A DNA stretch of 64,000 bases. Origin: Labilibaculum filiforme. GTDB taxonomy: Bacteria; Bacteroidota; Bacteroidia; Bacteroidales; Marinifilaceae. Position numbers and translations under genes: made by a program. Shown here one piece after another: positions 45,093-53,370 of this stretch. Position 1 is the first letter of the stretch. Every line of letters begins with the position of its first letter. The DNA is taken from NCBI RefSeq assembly GCF_002843315.1, contig NZ_MVDD01000010.1, forward strand, positions 105,493 through 169,492, written 5' to 3'. Under the pieces are notes generated by a model. It was not told where the DNA came from. It saw only the letters and a program-made list of their open reading frames with translations, and made no database searches.

Positions 45093-45680
45093 TTAATTCA
45101 TTGCAAAAATAATAACAGAATTTGCCTGGATTACAATTTCTTTTTTCAATTCGTATGCCTTTTTAGGTAAAATGCCTTGATGTCTAAGCCACCAAAAATT
45201 ATCTAGTACCAAATCCTTTTCAATCGTAAGTACTAAATATTCAGTGTGTAATTCAGACTTATAATGGTAATTAATTCCATTTACTACCATATCACTAGCT
45301 CCATCATGCGAGCCAATTTTAAAAATTCCAGAAGATAATTCAATTGACAATTTATTCGCTGATGAATAAGTTGAATAGTATATTTTAGTTTTACCACTTG
45401 TAGTCCAACCTATATATTCCTTAGTACTTACATCGTACATTTCTGTTGAGTCATGGACGATATTCAATATAGCTTTACCTGCTTGAAAGTCTAGAATTAC
45501 CTCTTTGTCTTTAGTATCTTTTATAAATAAAACTCCATTGATAGTTCCTGCGAATTTCCCTTTCTCAAGATTCTTAAAAACTGAGTTGAAATTTTTTTCA
45601 ATCTTATATTTTCCATATTCTTGGGAATAAGTACTTATAATTAGAAAATTCAATAATAAAACTGCAATTATTCTTTTCAC
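45093..45680 (-). CDS. secreted hypothetical protein
   Basis: The start codon is GTG (45680), since the signal peptide KRIIAVLLLNFLIISTYSQ begins right there; 195 aa. The mature part is beta-rich (GTINGVLFIKDTKDKEVILDF; KIYYSTYSSANKLSIEL; HTEYLVLTIEKDLVL) and looks like one compact extracytoplasmic domain without cysteines. No family is recognised. It begins 15 bp after a GTTGGC core of an attC-like hairpin. Confidence 0.7.
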   Translation of the reverse strand: MKRIIAVLLLNFLIISTYSQEYGKYKIEKNFNSVFKNLEKGKFAGTINGVLFIKDTKDKEVILDFQAGKAILNIVHDSTEMYDVSTKEYIGWTTSGKTKIYYSTYSSANKLSIELSSGIFKIGSHDGASDMVVNGINYHYKSELHTEYLVLTIEKDLVLDNFWWLRHQGILPKKAYELKKEIVIQANSVIIFAMN

Positions 45681-45694
45681 GATTTTTAATTTTT

Positions 45695-45731
45695 GCCAAC
45701 GGCAGTCTGTCTAATACCTCAACAAACTGCT
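45695..45731 (-). other. short attC-like hairpin ahead of the secreted hypothetical gene
   Basis: On the minus strand GCAGTTTGT and ACAGACTGC form a stem that ends at the core GTTGGC (45700-45695), just before the GTG start at 45680. It also ends the broken transposase frame at 45731. It may be a truncated cassette boundary; no partner core was found at the gene's other end. Confidence 0.35.
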
Positions 45732-46120
45732 CAAGTAAGTGTTAAATATAGCTGTTTTAAGGATACATAAAAATTGATATTGCTTTTATTTTTTAACAGA
45801 AACCAAGTTCTTATTTGGGCCAATTTCAATCCTAATAACTTCATTAATTCAAGAAAGTAAGATGATAGCTGTATTGCCCGTTTTATCGGGGTTTTTATGC
45901 CAACAATATGGACTAAACGGTGCAGGTTATATGCTGTCATTAGTAAACCAACATCAGCATTTGCCTTTGCCATACCTTTTTTTGTCAGAATGTGATCGAA
46001 GCCCCATTGTCTTTTTATGGTTCCGTAGGGATGTTCGACTATGGCTTGCTGTCGTTTCTAATAGCTTTGGTTCTGATTCGCCCGTTGTTTGTCTCTGAGA
46101 AAACGGTTGTGTATTTATTT
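45731..46120 (-). pseudogene. IS1182-type DDE transposase, C-terminal remnant with internal stop
   Basis: The minus-strand frame reads NRFLRDKQRANQNQSY, a TAG stop, then KRQQAIVEHPYGTIKRQW, GFDHILTKKGMAKANADVGL and LMTAYNLHRLVHIVGIKT. The (I)VEHP-GTIKRQWG-F block is the conserved C-terminal part of IS1182/IS5-like transposases. The 5' two thirds of the gene is absent; the frame stops at a MITE-like element at 46122. One nonsense codon and the truncation show that it is dead. Confidence 0.85.
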
Positions 46121-46121
46121 T

Positions 46122-46232
46122 GAAGAGGGTGTCCGAAAAATATCGTTCCATTGTTATTCTGATCCCGATGGCTATCGGGATCGCTCAATAGGTCAATTCG
46201 AAACAGAATATTCCTTTTTGGACACCCTCTTC
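46122..46232. mobile_element. MITE-like element with terminal inverted repeats
   Basis: GAAGAGGGTGTCCGAAAAA (46122-46140) and TTTTTGGACACCCTCTTC (46215-46232) are inverted repeats with one mismatch and one extra base. The 111-bp interior carries a 9-bp hairpin GATCCCGAT/ATCGGGATC (46161-46182) and no gene. GAGGGTGTCC ends are typical of IS1182-like elements, so this is probably a non-autonomous derivative sitting beside the broken transposase. Confidence 0.75.
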
Positions 46233-46274
46233 GTTTTCATCATATTAACACACCTGAGAAGTTTTAATTAATTC

Positions 46275-48371
46275 TTATTGGCGTATCAATTTTTGAGTTT
46301 TATTAGAGTTTTTACCCATAAGTTTCAAAATGTAAAGTCCTTTTGGAACTTCCGAATATGGTGGATTTAGAATTGTTGTAGGACCTATTAGCGCTTGCTG
46401 ATAAACTACTCTTCCTGTATGGTCAATTAATTGACTATTATAATATTCTCCATTGGTTGTGATGTTTATTTCTGTTGAAAAGGGATTGGGAAAAATTTTT
46501 ACAATTTCAACATTATTGGCATCAATTTTTATTGCATTAGCAAGTGTTGTTTGGTTGAGATCCTTCATGGTTGAAGTATTATTTTCGGATCTTGAACTTG
46601 TGCTGCCTACAGTAATGTTAATATATTTTGTAGTTGTTAAACCTGAATTATCGGTAGCGACAGCTTTTAATGTGTAGGTTCCAGTATGCATGTTTCTTAA
46701 AACTGGGTCGTTATTTGATTGATCTGCCCACCGATAGGGAGTTACGTTTTCCTGACGGACTATTATGTCATTTAAAAAAAGTTTTACGTTATCAATTCGT
46801 TCATTATCCGTAGCATTAACCTCAACGCTTACTGTGCTGCCAAGGCTAAAATTTTTATTATTAGTAGGCTTATTAAATGATACTATAGGTGCATTATTAT
46901 TATTGGGTGTACTTACTAGGACTGTACAAGTAGCTGTTTTATTTTTATCTGCAGTTTTAACTGTAATTGTTGCAGAACCAGCCGAAACCGCAGTAACAAC
47001 TCCATTATTGTTTACACTTGCGATGGAGGCATTATTGGACAACCAGCTTACTGATTTATTATTGGCATTAGATGGTACTATGTTTGGGGTAAGTGTTTTG
47101 GTTGCACCTGCGGTAAGAGATAATGAGGCAGGAGTAAGGCTTACATTCGTAACAGCTATATTTGTGTTGTTGTTTAAATTAATTGCATATAAAGTACCTT
47201 TATTAGGTACACCTTTGCTATAAACAGGGAAATTATTAATATGGTCGGTTGGTGTTTTGCCTATTTTAATAGGGCCTGAATATACTTTTTCATTATCAGA
47301 CCATGGAGTACGAGTTCCGTAGTTATGATTATTTTGTACGCATTTATTTTTATATAAAAAATTAGGATGAGCAGACACTTGGTGCTGAATAGACCAAGGT
47401 CCCATAATAGCAAAATAATTAGGTTTATTATTTTCAGTTTCAGGATAAGGACCCGATTCTCCTTCGGCTTTATTAATTGGAGGCATATCGGAAGGTAAAG
47501 TAATTCGGTTTTCGGTAATTAAGTTGTTTCCATTATCTCCAGAATGAAAACTAATCTCTTGTCTAAAGTCATTATCATAAACAACATTATACTCTACGTT
47601 TGATCCCTGTAAAGAAATGTGTCGAAGGTGAGTTATCTCACATCCTGTAACCAGATTATCTCTTCCTTGAATAAAAAAGTATCCTTCGGCTCCACCAGCT
47701 TTTCTTTTGCATCCATCAACAATTAAATCACGGAACGTATTATGGTCTGCTGGACAACGCATTGGATCGTTTGCACTATTCAAAATAGTAAGCTTATCAA
47801 GCCAACAGTCGGTAGTGCCATTTTTAAGTTTTACAGAAATGTTAGAATTATTAAATTCTCGATTTTCATCAAGACTGTAATTCCAGGGATATTTGGGAGT
47901 ACCCCAACTACCTTGAATAGTTAAGTTGTAAAGTCCGCAATTTTTAACATTGTCAAAAGAAAAGGCATCACTATTTGTCATTGTTATACTACATTTTACA
48001 CCCGAACGGCTCTGGCCTCTTAATGAAACATTTGATTTCATTTCTATTCTGGAGTTGATTGTGTAGATTCCGTTTTGGAGTGTTAATAATCCTTTTTCTC
48101 CGTTTTTAAGTGAGTTGGAAAGACTTTTAATAGCAGAATTTATTGTCGTACTGTTTCCAGGACTAATTGTTGCTGTTTTGTCGAAGCTACTGATAAATGG
48201 AATACCACCTCGTACTCCTGCGTTAGCCCAACGGTTCATTTGAGGATAATTCGAATCAAATTTAGTCCGATCAATTGTTACTCCCGGATCACCCGTTCTT
48301 AATTGAGAATAGCCTTGTAAACACATGGTAAAGGCAAAAAACATTGAGAAAAATACACATTTTTTATTCAT
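46275..48371 (-). CDS. secreted right-handed beta-helix protein with Ig-like domains and T9SS tail
   Basis: The 698-residue protein has a signal peptide (about 1-22, QGYSQ). The parallel beta-helix of about residues 60-330 has GLLTLQNGIYTINSRIEM, NCGLYNLTIQGSWG, YFFIQGRDNLVTGCEITHL and NYNVVYDND-like coils, as in pectate lyase/PL6-type enzymes. A Big_2 domain (about 410-485), a Bacterial-Ig domain (about 495-590, NATDNERIDNVKLFLND) and a T9SS sorting domain (about 620-698, GLYILKLMGKNSNK) follow. It probably binds or cleaves a polysaccharide at the cell surface. The helix fold is clear but the catalytic residues and substrate are not. Confidence 0.8.
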   Translation of the reverse strand: MNKKCVFFSMFFAFTMCLQGYSQLRTGDPGVTIDRTKFDSNYPQMNRWANAGVRGGIPFISSFDKTATISPGNSTTINSAIKSLSNSLKNGEKGLLTLQNGIYTINSRIEMKSNVSLRGQSRSGVKCSITMTNSDAFSFDNVKNCGLYNLTIQGSWGTPKYPWNYSLDENREFNNSNISVKLKNGTTDCWLDKLTILNSANDPMRCPADHNTFRDLIVDGCKRKAGGAEGYFFIQGRDNLVTGCEITHLRHISLQGSNVEYNVVYDNDFRQEISFHSGDNGNNLITENRITLPSDMPPINKAEGESGPYPETENNKPNYFAIMGPWSIQHQVSAHPNFLYKNKCVQNNHNYGTRTPWSDNEKVYSGPIKIGKTPTDHINNFPVYSKGVPNKGTLYAINLNNNTNIAVTNVSLTPASLSLTAGATKTLTPNIVPSNANNKSVSWLSNNASIASVNNNGVVTAVSAGSATITVKTADKNKTATCTVLVSTPNNNNAPIVSFNKPTNNKNFSLGSTVSVEVNATDNERIDNVKLFLNDIIVRQENVTPYRWADQSNNDPVLRNMHTGTYTLKAVATDNSGLTTTKYINITVGSTSSRSENNTSTMKDLNQTTLANAIKIDANNVEIVKIFPNPFSTEINITTNGEYYNSQLIDHTGRVVYQQALIGPTTILNPPYSEVPKGLYILKLMGKNSNKTQKLIRQ

Positions 48372-48875
48372 ACTGTTTTATTTAAAATTAATATACCAGA
48401 ATTCTTATTTTTTTAAATTGATAAGCTATCTATGTTAAAAAAACTTATTTATAAAGTTATTAATATGAGGTGTTTTGATAGTGCTTAATTCTAGCTAAAA
48501 GGGACAAAATTGTACAAAATAAATGGCACGCTTGTTTAACGTATTCAATGCAATACATATTACTCATTTTTTTGAAAATATGCTTAATGTAAATTTTTAG
48601 TGAAGTTTTTATTAGATAGGTATTAAGTAAAATTACTTTACTTCGATAGTGTTTTTGTATTGATATTAAGTGAATTGGAATTCAAACAGAATAACAATTT
48701 TATTTGAATAGTATTTTTAAATAAAATGGAATAATTTTTAGCTGTATCGAGGCAAAAAAGTAAAATATAGCCAAGTTAGAGTGCATCTTTTTTAACGATG
48801 ATACAGTGGAAAAGAAACACTTTATAAGATGTGTTTTGATGTTTATTTGGGATAACACTTTTCTTACTAAAAACA
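48372..48875. other. AT-rich gap, nothing recognised
   Basis: About 500 bp between the beta-helix gene start and the lipase terminator. No ORF, repeat family or RNA was recognised. It must hold the promoter of the minus-strand beta-helix gene, but no clear -33/-7 pair stands out. Confidence 0.5.
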
Positions 48876-48911
48876 AAAAACCACCTCGAAGCTTAGTTTG
48901 AGGTGGTTTTT
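48876..48911 (-). terminator. terminator of the lipase-like gene
   Basis: A 12-bp stem (AAAAACCACCTC 48876-48887 with GAGGTGGTTTTT 48900-48911) is followed on the minus strand by T-rich sequence, starting 4 bp after the stop codon at 48916. Confidence 0.85.
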
Positions 48912-48915
48912 TAGT

Positions 48916-50106
48916 TTATCGATCTTTACGTTCGAACCAATCATCATTTGGGGTGAAAGTATTTCTACCTTCTACTTGATCCCAATAATAACTGCTTTTC
49001 ATCATGGATGAAATTTTTTCATTTGATGTATTTGCTGAAGGAGCAACATCACCTGTTTTTTTTCTTTGGTATAACCAATTAATAGTGCACTCAATTGGAG
49101 GAGCATAGGACATGGTCCACATATAATGATAAAAAGCTGCATTGTGTTTTTTTGCTAAGTTAATTGCATCATAATACCAAGGACGTATACTAGTACAGCA
49201 AACTTTTTCTCTTAAAGAAAGATTTGCATCCATTGCTATTCCTAAAGGAGTATCTAATGCTGTAGAATTATATATTTCAACTGCAAAATCATCCCATTTA
49301 TTCATCATATCAAAAATAGCCCACTTGCTTCTTTCCCCAACCCAATCATTGTTGCCATCATTATTTAAATCTTTATCATCATTCCACCAATTTTTTCCAT
49401 TTTTTGTCCACGCTGGATCTAATAAAGCAAGTCTTTTTACCCTACAAGACTCATTTAATTTGTTGTTTATTATGTTGTTGTAAATAAGATAAGCAACTCT
49501 TGTAGATAATTGAGATCCTAGAGAGTGGCCTACAAATCTCACCTCAGTATTGTTATGGATTTTTAAAGCATCGCTTATGTATTTATAAGCAATTTCTCCT
49601 ACAGCTTCATTTCCAGTAGGATTTAAAGGATAGTTTTCATCACTATCATATCCTCCAGGAAGCATGTATCTAAATCCTTTTGGACCATTTCTGGTATATA
49701 TTTTTGCTTCCGCATCAGTTGTTGTATTTTCATCTGCCCATACTTCCCAATGCAGTATACCTACATTCCACCCCTTATCAAGCCAGCTTTTATCAACATG
49801 TGCATCAGCATCCTCAAAATAGTAATCCCATCTTTTTCCATTTTTTGCTATGTCGGGGCTTTGTCCGTGAAAGAATATTATAATAGGTTTACTGGGGTTA
49901 TAAAACTTATTTTCTTTTCCTATTTCATATTTTTGTTTATCCTCATTGGTACCATACCAATAAAGACCATAATCTAGCTGATTAAGTGCTGTTTTTACCT
50001 GGTTGGTATTGGAAACATTTTGTTCTGGAATCGTTTCGTATTCTTCTGAGCAACTCAATAGGGTTACCAAAATTACCATAGTTAAATTAAAGATCTTTTT
50101 TTTCAT
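48916..50106 (-). CDS. lipase-like alpha/beta-hydrolase lipoprotein
   Basis: The 396-residue protein has a lipobox (VTLLSCSEE, Cys about 20). The hydrolase core shows the oxyanion region PIIIFFHGQSPD (about 75) and the nucleophile elbow VRFVGHSLGSQLSTRVAYL (G-H-S-L-G, Ser about 196). A predicted acid lies in LALLDPAW and a late histidine in AFYHYMW. The WNVGILHWEVWADE region suggests a lipase/esterase of the class-3 type rather than a peptidase. It is an outer-surface or periplasmic lipoprotein; the substrate is unknown. Confidence 0.8.
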   Translation of the reverse strand: MKKKIFNLTMVILVTLLSCSEEYETIPEQNVSNTNQVKTALNQLDYGLYWYGTNEDKQKYEIGKENKFYNPSKPIIIFFHGQSPDIAKNGKRWDYYFEDADAHVDKSWLDKGWNVGILHWEVWADENTTTDAEAKIYTRNGPKGFRYMLPGGYDSDENYPLNPTGNEAVGEIAYKYISDALKIHNNTEVRFVGHSLGSQLSTRVAYLIYNNIINNKLNESCRVKRLALLDPAWTKNGKNWWNDDKDLNNDGNNDWVGERSKWAIFDMMNKWDDFAVEIYNSTALDTPLGIAMDANLSLREKVCCTSIRPWYYDAINLAKKHNAAFYHYMWTMSYAPPIECTINWLYQRKKTGDVAPSANTSNEKISSMMKSSYYWDQVEGRNTFTPNDDWFERKDR

Positions 50107-50421
50107 AGTTGATTATTCAAAGATTAAGTGGAAGTAATTTATATTTCTTGTAGTTCCTATTTTACTACTATAACTGTTTAAGAATTGTAACGCTATTGTG
50201 GACGGTGTTTAATGTAGGTTTATATGATAATTGCATTATTGTATACCAAATACATAATATGTGTTCGATACTTAGTTAGCTTGTAACCGTTAATAAGTTT
50301 GAATTTTTCGCAAAAAGAACTACTTCATTTTGAATACAGTCTGTAATAGATTAAGTTTTGATTGTAACAGTAAATTTTCATTTTTTATATTTATAAGATG
50401 TGGATACAATACAGTGTTTGT
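50107..50421. other. gap with one arm of a 13-bp inverted repeat
   Basis: Upstream region of the lipase-like gene (minus). Apart from TACCAAATACATA at 50244-50256, which is repeated in inverse at 50742-50754, nothing is recognised. Confidence 0.5.
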
Positions 50422-50661
50422 TTAGTTCAAACTGCGATAATATTCTCTGGTCTTGTTAGAATAGTAGATTGAATCGGCATGAAAATAGTGGATGACATCT
50501 TTTTTGTACTCGGAATTATTGAACATTTTAATTCCGATTTTTTTAGGGGAGTTATTTCTGATTTTTGGGTTTGATTGGTTATAAATTTCGAGGTTTTTAT
50601 TGTCAACAATATGGCAAAGGGTTAAAAGAACGATAATCATTATAGTGCTGAACATTTTCAT
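50422..50661 (-). CDS. small secreted hypothetical protein
   Basis: The 79-residue ORF begins with a plausible signal peptide (MKMFSTIMIIVLLTLCHIV; the C may be a weak lipobox). It continues with an Asn/Lys/Tyr-rich tail (NNSEYKKDVIHYFHADSIYY). It has no recognisable family, stands alone and is bracketed by a 13-bp inverted repeat. Codon use is AT-rich like its surroundings. It could be a real short secreted protein or a chance ORF. Confidence 0.4.
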   Translation of the reverse strand: MKMFSTIMIIVLLTLCHIVDNKNLEIYNQSNPKIRNNSPKKIGIKMFNNSEYKKDVIHYFHADSIYYSNKTREYYRSLN

Positions 50662-50833
50662 AATTTCATTGCAATTTACAGAATCCGTATTAATGATGTT
50701 ATAATCACTTTAAGGTTGCGTATTTAAAACAATAATTATGCTATGTATTTGGTAAAAGGTTGTGGAATGAATGATTTTTCCTTGTTTTTATGTGCTTGGA
50801 GTTTTAAACCTGATTTTTTTCGTTTTTAATCTC

Positions 50834-50899
50834 AAAAGGGGCTTTTTTTAGAAGCCATTTGCAAGAGTATTGCACAATTCCTCTTTAAGGGATTTTTAA
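50834..50899 (+). repeat. dispersed repeat with CCCTAAAGGGG-type ends, copy A
   Basis: AAAGGGGCTTTTTTTAGAAG and the following GCCATTTGCAAGAGTATTGC match copy B at 55851-55930 almost base for base. The copy here has lost one flank of the inverted end. Confidence 0.85.
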
Positions 50900-51033
50900 G
50901 CTAAAAAAGAAAGCCTTTCCATAGTTTTACGGATTCATAATTATCGGTATAAAATTCATGGGGTAATACTTGCGAGAGTTCCTTAAATACAAAAGGATTT
51001 ATTTTTTTGCGACACTGAACAAATGCACTCCCT

Positions 51034-51313
51034 GCTAGAGCGAGCTTGTAGCTCGTGTTCTGTGGAAGAAGTTAAAAAAGAACTGTTATTTATTATGAAA
51101 CAGCTATTTTCGACTCAAAATCTTTTGCTTTTATTTCTCTTTCTAAAGTAAACAATCTCTGTACTAATAAAGGATCTGTTCAGCTCTGCCAATAAAGAGC
51201 GCTTATTGATTGTTATGCCCGATACACTTAAAAAACACTCATATTACTATTGGTAATGTGTATTATATTCTTACTTCTGCTTTGCAGAACACGAGCTACA
51301 AGCTCGCGCTAGC
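51034..51313. mobile_element. 280-bp element with 29-bp terminal inverted repeats
   Basis: GCTAGAGCGAGCTTGTAGCT plus CGTGTTCTG (51034-51062) is repeated in inverse at 51285-51313 with one mismatch. Each end contains its own small palindrome (GAGC-TTGTA-GCTC). The interior is AT-rich and has no good ORF. It looks like a MITE or REP-type non-autonomous element; it ends two bases before the group II intron remnant. Confidence 0.75.
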
Positions 51314-51315
51314 GG

Positions 51316-51462
51316 GGGTGTGGTTGGGCAATAGCTCAGAGTCCAATTTTGAGAACGACCATTACACTTGAAAGGTTGAAGAAGCGAGGTTATGAATCGA
51401 TGCTCGACATTTACAAACAAATCACGCCTGTTAGACGTGATTCTTTATTCCCCACAACTTAA
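51316..51462 (+). pseudogene. C-terminal end of a group II intron reverse transcriptase/maturase
   Basis: A 48-codon reading frame without a start reads GCGWAIAQSPILRTTITLER, then LKKRGYESMLDIYKQITPVR and RDSLFPTT, ending at TAA 51462. The W-x-I/T-A-x-S-P-I-L-x-x-x-(I/L)-(T/S) pattern is that of the DNA-binding end of bacterial group II intron proteins. The upstream RT domains are gone, cut off by the 280-bp element. The domain V/VI RNA follows directly, which supports the identification. Confidence 0.8.
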
Positions 51463-51547
51463 CGAACCGCTGTATACGAGACCCGTACGTACAGTGGTGT
51501 GAAAGCCTCTCCCTGCTAGTGATTACTAGCGGGGCGGGCTATTCGAT
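51463..51547 (+). ncRNA. group II intron domains V and VI (3' end of intron)
   Basis: After the maturase stop comes GAACCGCTGTATACG, a short bulge, and CGTACGTACAGTGGT, which fold as the 34-nt domain V with CGC at the catalytic triad position (as in IIC introns). A domain VI-like stem (CCTGCTAGTGATTACTAGC region) and the end CTATTCGAT follow. The intron lacks domains I-IV, so it cannot splice or move. The 3' exon begins with TTGTAGGGC, which is the core of the RDD gene cassette. Confidence 0.8.
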
Positions 51548-51558
51548 TGTAGGGCGTT

Positions 51559-52332
51559 TTAATCAATTGTTGTTTTTGCAATCTTATCGTTTATTCCATT
51601 CTTTCCATTTAAAATAGGAATCCAATATATCAAAGTAAGTCTTGTTATATTCCTAATCAAGATATTTGAGAATTTAAGTTCTAAACCGTCCAATTGTTTC
51701 ACTTTTAAATCAAGAAACACTTTCCCTATGGTCATATTTGTCGAAAATTCTAAGCAAACCCGATAGAAAAACATTACAAGAAAAATCTCAATTGGCAACC
51801 ACAAAATAATCATTTGTGTAGAGAGTATCCAACCAATAAAAATCACAATCAACCAGTCAATTACAAACGCCAATAGTCTTTTTAATTTTTGGTTTAAACT
51901 CATATTAATCCGCGGTAATTTATTCAATATTGCTTTGAAGTTGATTAATTTCAATCCAAATGATAGTATGATTAGTCCAAATGGTATGATTGGGAAATAA
52001 TATATTGTCTTAAAATTCAGGTCTATCTCTGATACTACATTAGGTGATATTTGATAATTGGACAACCATTTTATATAAAATCCTTCAAGAACAAAAAGCC
52101 CAGTAGTTATGAAAACCAAACTAATCAAACCGTTTATTGAAATTTTATGATATAATAAAAATGCAATTAATCCTATTAGTCCATAAATTAAAGAAAATAT
52201 CAGCTTGAAATCCGCCATTGGTTGAATTATAATATTCTCAGAACTCGGCAATAATTTGTCAAGTTGAGTTAGGAAAACATAACTTAATCCAAAGAAAATC
52301 AAAACTGCAATAATTATCTTTACTACTTTCAT
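51559..52332 (-). CDS. RDD family membrane protein
   Basis: The frame is open to 52416 but there it runs through an attC-like element; the ATG at 52332 (MKVVKIIIAVLIFFGLSYVF) is the natural start (257 aa). It has several hydrophobic helices in residues 1-150, then the RDD domain (LKRLLAFVIDWLIVIFIGWIL with the Arg and Asp of the family; MTIGKVFLDLKVKQLDG). RDD proteins are thought to be transporters or envelope factors; no substrate can be assigned. The gene is bounded by complementary cores (51547-51555, 52371-52379), so it looks like a gene cassette. Confidence 0.85.
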   Translation of the reverse strand: MKVVKIIIAVLIFFGLSYVFLTQLDKLLPSSENIIIQPMADFKLIFSLIYGLIGLIAFLLYHKISINGLISLVFITTGLFVLEGFYIKWLSNYQISPNVVSEIDLNFKTIYYFPIIPFGLIILSFGLKLINFKAILNKLPRINMSLNQKLKRLLAFVIDWLIVIFIGWILSTQMIILWLPIEIFLVMFFYRVCLEFSTNMTIGKVFLDLKVKQLDGLELKFSNILIRNITRLTLIYWIPILNGKNGINDKIAKTTID

Positions 52333-52370
52333 TTTATCATGATATTTATTTTGACGGACTTTCTGCAAAT

Positions 52371-52506
52371 GCCCTACAACGGCTACGTATATGAAACGTT
52401 TGGCATTTCGAAGCACTTTCCTGTCAAGTTACCATTACTTATAATACGAGCTGAAATGCTCGATAACCCACTGACTGCCAAATGTTTTATATACGATGTT
52501 GTGCGC
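52371..52506 (-). other. attC-like recombination site between the RDD and lgt cassettes
   Basis: The 136-bp site runs from GCCCTACAAC (52371-52380) to GTTGTGCGC (52498-52506). The left arm (CAACGGCTACGTATATGAAA, then CGTTTGGCA) pairs imperfectly with the right arm (TGCCAAATGTTTTATATACG, then ATGTTG), giving a long bulged stem bounded by AAC/GTT, as in integron attC sites. Each core has its exact complement at the far end of the neighbouring gene (51547-51555 and 53371-53379). No integrase gene is visible. Confidence 0.65.
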
Positions 52507-53332
52507 TGAGCTTTTTTGTTTTCCATAATCCGTATATCATAAATCCAATTCCCACTAAAATGTATGGAAGACTTAGAAGTTGTCCCATATTGAAAGTCAT
52601 TCCATCTTCAAATCCTACTTGGTCTTCCTTTAAAAACTCTATTACAAATCTTGCTATAAAAAATAAAACAGTTGCAAGTCCAAATAAAATTCCGTTTCTA
52701 AGTCTATCTCTCATTTTCAAGTAGAGTATCAACATAATACCGAGAATTATAAAATAAGAAAACGCCTCATATAATTGTGCTGGATGTCTTGGTATATTGT
52801 CAACTCGTTCAAAAATCACGCCCCATGGTTGTGATGTTGGCATCCCGATAATCTCAGAGTTCATAAAATTTGCAAGTCTGATGAAACCCAAACTTATTCC
52901 AACAACTACAGCAATCAAATCAAGGATGTCAATCATGGAATGTTTAGTCTTTCGTGAATAGAAATATAAACCAATTAATAATCCCAGTACTCCGCCGTGA
53001 CTTGCCAGTCCTTGGTAACCAGTAAACTTTATTCCACCATCGGGAGGAAAAGTTACAGGAAGAATCATTTCCAATGGGTGCGATAAATAATATGAAGGCT
53101 CATAAAACAAACAATGTCCAAGTCGTGCCCCTGCAATTATTCCAATCATGCCGTAGATTGTTAATTTCTCCAAATTTTCCGATGGAATATTTTCTCTCTT
53201 AAAAATCCAACCCAACATGTAGATAGCTAAAATCAATCCGCTTACAAACAGTAGTCCATAATATCTAATCGAAATCCCAAAGATATTTACTATCTCAGGG
53301 TCGGGATTCCAGTGAATGTAGTTTAAAATCAT
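52487..53332 (-). CDS. lgt: prolipoprotein diacylglyceryl transferase
   Basis: The 281-residue membrane protein has the family signatures: ARLGHCLFYEPSYYLSHPLE (about 77-96), GGIKFTGYQGLASHGGVLGLLIG (Lgt signature with the catalytic His region) and RHPAQLYEAFSYFII (about 181). It transfers diacylglycerol from phosphatidylglycerol to lipobox cysteines. The last six codons (SAQHRI) lie inside the attC-like site. As lgt is normally a single essential chromosomal gene, this copy may be an extra one carried on a cassette. Confidence 0.93.
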   Translation of the reverse strand: MILNYIHWNPDPEIVNIFGISIRYYGLLFVSGLILAIYMLGWIFKRENIPSENLEKLTIYGMIGIIAGARLGHCLFYEPSYYLSHPLEMILPVTFPPDGGIKFTGYQGLASHGGVLGLLIGLYFYSRKTKHSMIDILDLIAVVVGISLGFIRLANFMNSEIIGMPTSQPWGVIFERVDNIPRHPAQLYEAFSYFIILGIMLILYLKMRDRLRNGILFGLATVLFFIARFVIEFLKEDQVGFEDGMTFNMGQLLSLPYILVGIGFMIYGLWKTKKLSAQHRI

Positions 53333-53370
53333 ATCTTAATTTTCAATGTTGGTACTGTCGCTCTAGCTTT

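Noticed and set aside
39961..45680. Antiphage defence island
   Set aside because: Small hypothetical genes in a variable region suggested it, but no recognised defence domain (nuclease, helicase, TIR, RT with partner) was seen.
51316..51547. Retron or diversity-generating retroelement
   Set aside because: Only the maturase tail and intron domains V/VI are present; there is no msr/msd-like or template/variable repeat.
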